Below are positions 41,099-47,459 of a stretch of DNA of 47,459 bases, in pieces. The notes beneath the pieces are model-generated. The model saw only the letters and a list, made by a program, of their open reading frames with translations, made no database searches and was not told the origin of the DNA. Numbering within the stretch: the first letter of the stretch is position 1; the number at the start of each line of letters is the position of its first letter. Origin of the DNA: Streptomyces huasconensis (lineage in GTDB: Bacteria; Actinomycetota; Actinomycetes; Streptomycetales; Streptomycetaceae); NCBI GenBank assembly GCA_004010275.1, contig RBWT01000043.1, positions 1 through 47,459 of the forward strand, in the 5' to 3' direction. A program made the translations under genes and the position numbers.

Positions 41099-41187
41099 CG
41101 GTCCCCCTTCACGGTCTCGGGCCCGCCGTCATGCCCGGGCCCTCCTGTCCTGTCACCGAGAGGATCACGGCGGGTGCCGGCCGCGCC

Positions 41188-41204
41188 TGAGTGAGCGCCA
41201 CTCA
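41188..41204. promoter_or_regulatory. inverted repeat TGAGTG-N5-CACTCA, copy 1
   Basis: A perfect palindrome with 6-bp arms, about 90 bp upstream of the small SARP start. A near-identical copy lies 99 bp away at 41287. The paired layout suggests an operator for a dimeric regulator. Confidence 0.55.
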
Positions 41205-41286
41205 ATCGGTGCGCACCGCACGATCACCGCCGGACGGCGCGGAACCCTTGTCGGGGAGTGGCACATCCGGCCGCGTGCCGCCGAAT

Positions 41287-41303
41287 TGAGTACCGACCAC
41301 TCA
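41287..41303. promoter_or_regulatory. inverted repeat TGAGTA-N5-CACTCA, copy 2
   Basis: Second copy with one arm mismatch, 83 bp upstream of the FAD oxidase start at 41386. The same arms and spacer length as copy 1 make chance unlikely. Confidence 0.55.
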
Positions 41304-41385
41304 CGTGCCGGGCACCGGCCGCATGGTCTGGTGGGCACAGCCGTTCCGCCCGGTCCGGCCACAGGTAGCGCAAGGAGAGGCACGC

Positions 41386-42588
41386 ATGAGTCGATGGGAC
41401 GCCGACGTGGCCGTCGTCGGCCTGGGCGCCTGGGGAGCCATGGCCCTGTGGCAACTGGCCTCCCGGGGTGTCGAGGTGATCGGATTCGAGCGGCACCACC
41501 CCGGACACGCCCTCGGATCGAGTTACGGCGGCTCGCGGATGTTCCGGGTCACCTGCCTGGAACACCCCGGCCTCGTCCCACTCGCCCGGCGGTCGCAGGA
41601 CCTCTGGCGGCAGCTGGAGGACGAGTCCGGGCGCCGGCTGTTCTTCCCCACCGGGGGGCTGCTGATCGGACCCGAGGAGGGCGTCATCGTCGGCGGGACC
41701 CTCCGGGCGGCCCGCGCCCACGGCATCGAGGTGCACACCCTGACGCCGGTGGAGCTGCGCGAGCGCTTCCCGCGCCACACCGGCGTGCCCGGACACCACC
41801 GCGCGGTCTGGGAGCCCTCGGCCGGCGTCATCCGGTCCGAGGAGTCGATCGCGCCGCGACCGCCCTTGCCACCGGGACGGGCGCCCGGGTGTTCACCGGC
41901 AGCCGCGTGCGGGCCGTGCGGCCCGTCGCCGGGGGCGTGGAACTGCGGACCGCCGAGCGCGTCCACCGGGTCCGTCGAGTGGTGATCACCGTGGGCTCCT
42001 GGCTGTCCACCCTGGTGGACGGTCTGCCGCTGCGGACCCTGCGGATGCCGCTGACGTGGTTCAGGCCGACCGTCGGCGACGGCGCGTTCGATTTGGAACG
42101 CTTCCCCGTGTTCATGCGGGAGACCGACGAGGGACCCGTGCTGTGGGGCAACGGCCGGGAAGGCGGTCATGAGGTCAAGCTCGGCCTCGAGGGCTACGGC
42201 CCCGGTGCCCGTCCGCTCGATCCCGACGACGACGCCGACCGGTCGGTCCGGCCGGAGGACTGGCGGGACGTCGCCCGGATGCTGCCGGGCCGGCTCCCCG
42301 GCCTGGAGGAGCTGCCCGCCAAGGTCGCCGTGTCGCTGTTCACCCGCACGCTCAGACGGCCAGTTCGCCGTCGGCGCGCTGGACGACGAGTCCCGCGTCG
42401 TGGTCGCGGGCGGCTGCAACGCCCATGGTTTCAAGCATGCCTCGGGACTCGGCGAGGCGCTGGCCGACCTGGCCATGGGCCGCGAGCCGCGCCTTGAGCT
42501 CGGCTTCCTCGCACCGGGCCGGTTCGGCGCGACGACCACGGCCCCCACCGCGGTCGCCGCTTCGCGCGTGACGGAGGGCGTACGGTGA
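41386..42588 (+). CDS. FAD-dependent oxidase, monomeric sarcosine oxidase/SolA-like (frameshifted)
   Basis: About 400 residues of a DAO-family flavoprotein. The N-terminal dinucleotide-binding motif is VAVVGLGAWGAMALWQLASR, followed by ERHHPGHALGSSYGGSRMFR as in sarcosine and N-methyltryptophan oxidases; the C terminus has RVVVAGGCNAHGFKHASGLG. The frame breaks near 41855 and 42355 and returns, so total length stays a multiple of three. At the position where relatives bind FAD covalently through Cys (CxYT), this reads VSLFTRT, so the flavin is probably non-covalent. AAGGAGAGG precedes ATG 41386. Substrate unknown; an N-alkyl amine or amino acid is usual for the family. It overlaps the flavin reductase gene. 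Confidence 0.82.
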
Positions 42589-43088
42589 AGATCCCTCTCC
42601 CCTCGACCCCGCTGGCCCCGGCGGCGGACTTCCGCGACGCCATGGCCCTGCTGCCCGCCGCTCTCACGGTCGTCACCACCGTCGACGGTGAAGGACGCCG
42701 CTGGGGATTCACCGCGAGCTCGGTGGTCTCGGCCTCGCTCGATCCGCCCCTGCTGCTCGTCGGCCTGTCCCGCACGTCGAGCTGCCACGACGCCTTCACG
42801 GCCGCGCCCGAGTTCGTGGTGAACGTGCTCGACTCCGGCCACCGCGCCCTGGCCCGGAAGTTCGCCGCGCACGGCGTGGACCGCTTCGCCGGCGAGGGCT
42901 TCGCGCGCTGGCCGGGCACGGACCTGCCCTATCTCCCCGACGCCCACGCGGCATACCGCTGTGTGCGCCACGACGTGGTGACGATGGGCGACCACGTCCT
43001 GTTGTTCGGGTCCCTCACCGGCGTGGACGCACACCGCCCCGGAACCCCGCTGCTCTGGTACCGGCGGACCTTCCACACGCCCCACTGA
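42585..43088 (+). CDS. flavin reductase family protein (HpaC-like)
   Basis: A 167-residue FMN/FAD reductase: FRDAMALLPAALTVVTTVDG, WGFTASSVVSASLDPPLLLV, FVVNVLDSGHRALARKFA and VTMGDHVLLFGSL are the family core. It supplies reduced flavin to a separate monooxygenase, most likely the LLM enzyme at 37592 or an enzyme beyond the window. GTG 42585 overlaps the preceding stop (GTGA). Frame intact. Confidence 0.9.
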   Translation: MKIPLPSTPLAPAADFRDAMALLPAALTVVTTVDGEGRRWGFTASSVVSASLDPPLLLVGLSRTSSCHDAFTAAPEFVVNVLDSGHRALARKFAAHGVDRFAGEGFARWPGTDLPYLPDAHAAYRCVRHDVVTMGDHVLLFGSLTGVDAHRPGTPLLWYRRTFHTPH

Positions 43089-43117
43089 GCCCGCCCGCCG
43101 CCGTCCAAGGAGGACAT

Positions 43118-44217
43118 GTGTCGCACGCAGCGCACCCCGTACTGGATCTGCCGTTCGACGTCACGCCGGACCCCGACGAGTTCGTCCGCGCCGCCATGGA
43201 GTGGCACTTCGACCCGGCCACGGGATCGCCGTTCTGGCTCAGGCGTGCCCGGAGTCTCGACTTCGACCCCCGCCGGGACGTCAAGAGCCACGCCGATCTC
43301 CGGCTCTTCCCGAATGTCGTCAACGAGCTGCGTGACGTGCCGGTGACCGATCTCCTGCCCCGCGGCTACGGAGAGCGCCCGGACATCGTCGGCACGTTCG
43401 AGAGCGGCGGCACCACGGGAGCGCCCAAGCGTGTGATCTGCCTGCGGGACTGGATGGACCGCATGGTGGCCTGGAGCAACGCCAATCTCGACGCCCACGG
43501 CTTCCCCAGGGGAGCCCAGTGGCTCGGTGTCACCCCTTCGGGACCCCATGTCGTGGGCCGGATCTTCGAGAAGTCCGCGACCACCCACGCAGTCTCGGCT
43601 TCTTCATCGACCTGGACCCGCGCTGGGTGAAGAAGCTCATCGCCTCCGGCCGCGCCGACCTGGCCGACGACTACGCCGAACACCTCGTCGACCAGGCCGC
43701 CTTCGTCCTGCGCACCCAGGACATCGGCGTCATGACCATCACCCCGCCGCTGCTGGAACGGCTGGCCCGCCGGGACGAACTCGTCGATCTCGTCAACGAA
43801 AAGGTACGGGCGATCCGCTGGGGCGGAACCCAGATGGACGCCGACAGCCGGCATCTGTACCGCACCGAGATCTTCCCCGGCATCCCGCTCTACGGTCACT
43901 ACGGCAGCACGATGATCCTGGGCATCGCGGGGCAGCGGTTCGGTCCCGGCGACGACGACCCCTGCGTCTTCGACACCTTCTCGCCGTACGTCACCTTCTC
44001 CGTCGTCGATCCCGCCACGGGTGAGCCGGTCGCCCACGGGCAGCGCGGCCAGGTCGTCATGAACCACGTCAGCAAGGGGTTGCTGCTCCCCAACAATCCG
44101 GAGCGCGACCTCGCCACCCGCGTCGAGTCCCCCGCAGGCGGCGTGGGCGACTCGGTCGCCGACATCGCCCCGATGGCCCGCTTCGACGACGAGACCGTCA
44201 TCGAGGGGGTCTACTGA
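43118..44217 (+). CDS. EhpF-like/LuxE-like acyl-activating protein (frameshifted)
   Basis: About 366 residues, shorter than standard ANL ligases. It carries the ATP phosphate loop VGTFESGGTTGAPKRVICLR, DARGFP-like text (actual NANLDAHGFPRGAQWLGV), RWVKKLIASGRADLADDYAE, IRWGGTQMDADSRHLYRTE and YGHYGSTMILGIAGQ. This is the layout of LuxE acyl-protein synthetase relatives and of EhpF from the griseoluteic-acid pathway, which activates phenazine-1,6-dicarboxylate. One frame break lies near 43580. GTG 43118 follows AAGGAGG. Its stop overlaps the start of the LuxC-like reductase (TGATG), so together they should reduce an aryl carboxylate to the aldehyde. The phenazine substrate is inferred from context. 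Confidence 0.82.
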
Positions 44218-45593
44218 TGGCCGCGCCCACCGCACCGCTCCCGCTGGACGTCCTCGGGCCGGCCGGCGCCTACCGGGCCCGCGGCCGGCAGCCGGTCACC
44301 GACGTCAGCGGCGCGCCCGCCGCCGAACTGGGGCTCGCCCCGAAGGTGTTCGTCAGCCGCGCCATGAAGGCGCTGCGCGCCGCCACCCCGCTGACCGTCG
44401 ACGAACGGGTCGCCGCCATCGCCAGGGCCGGGGAGCTCTTCGCCACCGCCGAACTCGGCGGGCTCACCCCCGAGACGTACGAGTACACCGTAAGCAGGGT
44501 CGCCGGCATCCCCCTCACCGTCGTCCGCGCTGCCACCCGCACCCTCGCCCGCCGTACCGCCCACCTCCACCGCGGCCTGCAGTTCGCCCGCCCCCGGGGG
44601 GCGGTGACCGACTGGCGCGACCCGCTGACCCGGACCGGGCGGGCGGTGTGGGCACGGCGCGGTGAGGTCCTCGCCGTGCACGCCGCGGGCAACCACCCGG
44701 GTACGCACTCCCTGTGGCCGGAGGCGCTCGCCCTCGGATACCGGGTCGCCGTACGGCCCTCCCGGCGCGAACCGCTGACCCCCCACCGACTCGTCCTCGC
44801 CCTGCGGGCCGCGGGCTTCCCCGACGACCACGTGGTGCTGCTGCCCACCGAGCACGAGCCCGCCGAGACCATGCTGCGGGCGGCAGACCTGGCGTACGGC
44901 AGTGACGAGGTCGTGCGGGAGTACGCCGACGACCGGGGTGTGCTGTCGCTGACGCCCGGCCGCAGCAAGATCCTGCTCACCGCCGGCGTGGACTGGCGCG
45001 CGCATCTCGACACGCTCGTGGACTCGATCGCCCACCACGGCGGTACCGGCTGCGTCAACGCCACAGCCGTGTTCGTCGAGGGGGACCCGGCCCCGGTGGC
45101 AGAGGCCCTCGCCGAACGGCTCGCCGCCCTCCCCAGCCTGCCTCCCGAGGACGAGAAGGCCCAGCTGCCCGTCCAGGCGGCTCGTGCGGCCCGGGCGCTG
45201 GAGAGGCATGTCCTCGGCCGTGCCACGGACGCGCGCGCCTGGCTGGGCGGCGACGGCATCGCCGACGAACTGGGCGACGGCAGCGCCGTGCTGCGCCCGG
45301 CGGTCTTCCAACTCGACCGCCCCGACGCCCCCGAGGCGGGGACCGAGGTGCCCTTCCCCTGCGTCTGGGTGGCGCCCTGGAACCGCGAGGCGGGTGTGGC
45401 GCCCCTGCGCGACACGCTGGTGATGAGCGCCTTCACCGACGACGAGGGGCTCACCGACGCCCTGTGCGACGAACCCACCATCAGCAACCTGCACCTCGGG
45501 AACCACCCCACCCACTGGACCGACACCGGGATGCCGCACGACGGCTATCTCGCCGACTTCCTGATGCGCAGCAAGGCCGTGCTGCGCGGCTGA
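44217..45593 (+). CDS. LuxC/EhpG-like acyl reductase
   Basis: A 458-residue aldehyde-dehydrogenase-fold reductase that takes an activated acyl group, holds it as a thioester, and releases the aldehyde with NADPH. Features: KVFVSRAMKALRAATPLT, VLAVHAAGNHPGTHSLWPE (nucleotide site), and the nucleophile in HHGGTGCVNATAVFVEG; FPCVWVAPWNREAG lies near the end. It is coupled to the EhpF-like gene. In the Pantoea ehp pathway the corresponding pair turns a phenazine carboxyl into the oxidation level of griseoluteic acid. A terminator follows 15 bp downstream. Frame intact. Confidence 0.85.
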   Translation: MAAPTAPLPLDVLGPAGAYRARGRQPVTDVSGAPAAELGLAPKVFVSRAMKALRAATPLTVDERVAAIARAGELFATAELGGLTPETYEYTVSRVAGIPLTVVRAATRTLARRTAHLHRGLQFARPRGAVTDWRDPLTRTGRAVWARRGEVLAVHAAGNHPGTHSLWPEALALGYRVAVRPSRREPLTPHRLVLALRAAGFPDDHVVLLPTEHEPAETMLRAADLAYGSDEVVREYADDRGVLSLTPGRSKILLTAGVDWRAHLDTLVDSIAHHGGTGCVNATAVFVEGDPAPVAEALAERLAALPSLPPEDEKAQLPVQAARAARALERHVLGRATDARAWLGGDGIADELGDGSAVLRPAVFQLDRPDAPEAGTEVPFPCVWVAPWNREAGVAPLRDTLVMSAFTDDEGLTDALCDEPTISNLHLGNHPTHWTDTGMPHDGYLADFLMRSKAVLRG

Positions 45594-45607
45594 CCGCCCC
45601 CGAACCA

Positions 45608-45650
45608 GGGCGTCGGCGTCCGTGGCCCCCCACGCACGACGCCGGCGCCC
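45608..45650 (+). terminator. intrinsic terminator after LuxC-like gene
   Basis: Arms GGGCGTCGGCGTC and GACGCCGGCGCCC pair with one mismatch around a loop that adds further CGTG/CACG pairing, followed by TTT at 45651-45653. It ends the transcript that begins at the FAD oxidase. Confidence 0.7.
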
Positions 45651-45784
45651 TTTCCCATACCCCGGCGCATAACGAATGCTTCTGACTCTCAGGGCAGCCA
45701 GCTATTGGACATATAACTCCGGCCCTTGGACGATCGAAGAGCCGCCCGCCTCGAACGCCCGCACGGGACGAATTGGAGTGGACC

Positions 45785-46144
45785 ATGCCCGCACAACCCC
45801 AGGCGCCGGACCAGCCGACCCAGGCCGTCCTGGCCGAGATCTGGTGCGACACCCTCGAACTTTCTCAGGTGGGACCGCAGGACAATTTCTTCGACCTCGG
45901 CGGGCACTCCGTACTCCTGCACATGGTCCGCGACGGAATCGCCCGGCGGCTCGGCAAGGACATCCCGCTCGTCGAACTCTTCGCCCAGCCCGACATCAGC
46001 TCGCTGGCCCGCCACATCGACGGCGGGAGCCCGGCCCGGGCCGGCGCGCGGCGCGCACCGGCGGCCCGGACCGGCGGCCGCGCCCGGCTGAACAGCCGGC
46101 GGGCGCTAGGCGAGGAGGCGACCGGGGGCGCTCACGATGCATGA
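45785..46144 (+). CDS. free-standing phosphopantetheine carrier protein (PCP/ACP)
   Basis: A 119-residue protein with an NRPS-like carrier core: QAVLAEIWCDTLELSQVGPQ, then DNFFDLGGHSVLLHMVRDGI containing the pantetheine serine (GGHS), and PLVELFAQPDISSLARHI. A basic linker of about 40 residues follows (RRAPAARTGGRARLNSRR), perhaps for docking. The gene begins a new unit after the terminator: an AT-richer upstream stretch (45670-45725) includes TATAAC, a possible -10. GGAG precedes ATG 45785. It overlaps the PKS start by 8 bp, so it probably presents a starter unit to that ketosynthase. Frame intact. Confidence 0.88.
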   Translation: MPAQPQAPDQPTQAVLAEIWCDTLELSQVGPQDNFFDLGGHSVLLHMVRDGIARRLGKDIPLVELFAQPDISSLARHIDGGSPARAGARRAPAARTGGRARLNSRRALGEEATGGAHDA

Positions 46145-47459
46145 CCTTCCCGAGCAGGACGACATCAGCGGCCACATCGCCGTCATCGGGATGGCGGGCC
46201 GCTTCCCCGGGGCGGACGACATCGACGCCTTCTGGCACAACCTCGCCGAAGGGCTCGACACCCTCACCCGCGAACCGGCCAGGCCGCTGCGCGCCACCGG
46301 CGCCGGCGAGCGCACCGGGCCCACGTACGTACCCGCCCGCGGGCCGCTGGAGCGTCCCGAGTGGTTCGACGCCGGGTACTTCGGCTACTCCGCCGAGGAG
46401 GCCCTGCTCATCGACCCGCAGCAGCGGGTCTTCCTCGAATGCGCCGTGGCGGCGCTGGAGCACGCGGGCCAGGACCCCGACCGCCACCCCGGCCCCATCG
46501 GTGTCTACGGCGGCTCCACCGAGACCGCGTACGCCCAGATCCTCCGGGACCGGCTGGAGAAGCTGCCGGGTGTCACCGAGGAGGACATCCTGCTCGGCAC
46601 CGCCCCGGACTTCCTCGTGGCCCGCACCGCGGAGCGGCTCGGGCTCCGCGGCCCGGCGATCACCGTCCAGTCCGCCTGCGCCACGGTCCTCGTCGCCGTC
46701 CATCTGGCCGGCCAGGGCCTGCTCTCCGGCGACTGCGACCTCGCCCTGGCCGGGGGAGTCGCGGTCCACGCCCCGCCGAAGAAGGACGGATACACCGAGG
46801 ACGGCATCCTCTCCCCGGACGGGGTCTGCCGCCCCTTCGACGCCCGCGGCGAGGGCACGGTGGCCGCCAACGGCGTCGGCATCGTCGTTCTCAAGCGGCT
46901 TTCCGACGCGCTCGCCGACGGCGATCGCGTCCACGCCGTCCTGCGCGGTTCGGCCGTCACCAACGACGGCTCGGAGCGCGTCGGGTTCACCGCCCCCAGC
47001 GTCGAGGGCCAGGCCGCGGCCGTCCGGACGGCCCAGCTGGCCGCCGGCACCGACGCGGGGACCATCACCTACGTGGAGACGCACGGCACCGCGACCCCGC
47101 TCGGCGACCCCATCGAAATCACCGCCCTGACCCGGGCGTTCCGCGAGGACACCGACGAACGGGGCTACTGCGCCGTCGGGTCGGTCAAGAGCAACGTCGG
47201 CCACACCGACGCGGCGGCCGGAGCGGCCGGACTCATCAAGACCGTCCTAGCACTGGAGCACGGGAAGATCCCGCCGAGCCTCCACTTCACCACCCCCAAT
47301 CCCCAGGTCGACTTCGCGTCGAGCCCGTTCCGGGTGGCCACGCGCTCGACACCTGGCAGCCGAGGGGGCCCGTCCGCCGCGCGGGCGTGAGCGCCTTCGG
47401 GATCGGCGGCGTCAACACCCATGTCGTACTCGAACAGCGCCCGCCCCCGCCACCACCGG
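46137..47459 (+). CDS. type I polyketide synthase, ketosynthase domain (runs off window)
   Basis: The N-terminal ketosynthase of a modular PKS, cut by the right edge. It starts ISGHIAVIGMAGRFPGADDI and has an intact triad: Cys181 in AITVQSACATVLVAVHLA, His316 in YVETHGTATPLGDPIE and His356 in SVKSNVGHTDAAAGAAGL. The active-site context QSACATVLV, in place of TACSSSLVA, and the GVYGGSTETAY region resemble ketosynthases of NRPS-PKS hybrids that accept carrier-bound starters. One base is missing near 47343; corrected, the domain ends AGVSAFGIGGVNTHVVLEQ. ATG 46137 overlaps the carrier gene. Later domains lie outside, so module type and chain length are unknown. Confidence 0.9.

Overview
The window is very GC-rich actinobacterial DNA, almost certainly from a Streptomyces. 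Reasons: the family content (SARP and LAL regulators, DUF3159, an OB-fold protein next to TrkA genes, an XRE/ImmA/MAB_1171c operon), strong third-position GC, and rare TTA (bldA-type) leucine codons that I found in frame only in two pathway regulators. About half of the genes need one or more single-base frame corrections (roughly 25-30 in 47 kb). These lie in conserved housekeeping and biosynthetic genes alike, so I read them mainly as assembly indels and annotate the genes as whole, marking where each frame breaks.

Left part, 1-16.2 kb, is chromosomal core: the end of an FtsX-type ABC permease with two ATPases; orphan kdpD-kdpE; an OB-fold protein and a DUF3159 membrane protein; a strong bidirectional terminator; two TrkA-type potassium-uptake regulators; a small membrane protein and an ArsR regulator divergent from an MMPL transporter with a repeat-expanded loop; a KimA-like APC permease; and a TRAM/TrmA-type RNA methyltransferase. 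Potassium handling is a recurring theme. A stretch of about 640 bp (16230-16865) holds no gene I can support.

From 16.9 kb the window becomes a specialized-metabolite locus. A leftward operon (XRE regulator, ImmA/IrrE peptidase, MAB_1171c membrane protein, amidohydrolase) diverges from a rightward phenazine operon: SARP, phzB, YdhR-like protein, phzG, MFS transporter, phzF, LAL regulator. The opposing strand carries phzC, phzE and phzD together with an aryl carrier protein, an aryl-acid AMP ligase, a KASIII-like acyltransferase, a tautomerase and a DegT aminotransferase. Together they supply a full phenazine core set (phzB, C, D, E, F, G), so a phenazine-1-carboxylate or -1,6-dicarboxylate scaffold is expected.

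A large inverted repeat at 37459-37521 separates that operon from a rightward one: a luciferase-like flavin oxidoreductase followed by albA-albB-albC, a cyclodipeptide oxidase pair and a cyclodipeptide synthase whose catalytic residues fall at the same numbers as in AlbC. A second, smaller SARP follows. Then come an FAD oxidase, a flavin reductase, and EhpF-like and LuxC/EhpG-like proteins suited to reducing an activated phenazine carboxylate to an aldehyde. After a terminator, a free-standing carrier protein and a type I PKS ketosynthase run off the right edge.

The most interesting proposal is that one locus combines phenazine assembly, aryl-acid transfer, carboxylate reduction, PKS extension and an albonoursin-type diketopiperazine pathway, inside a shared regulatory architecture (two TTA-containing SARPs, a LAL, and palindromic operators in both divergent regions). 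Whether it makes one hybrid molecule or two products cannot be decided from sequence alone, and the cluster continues beyond the right edge.
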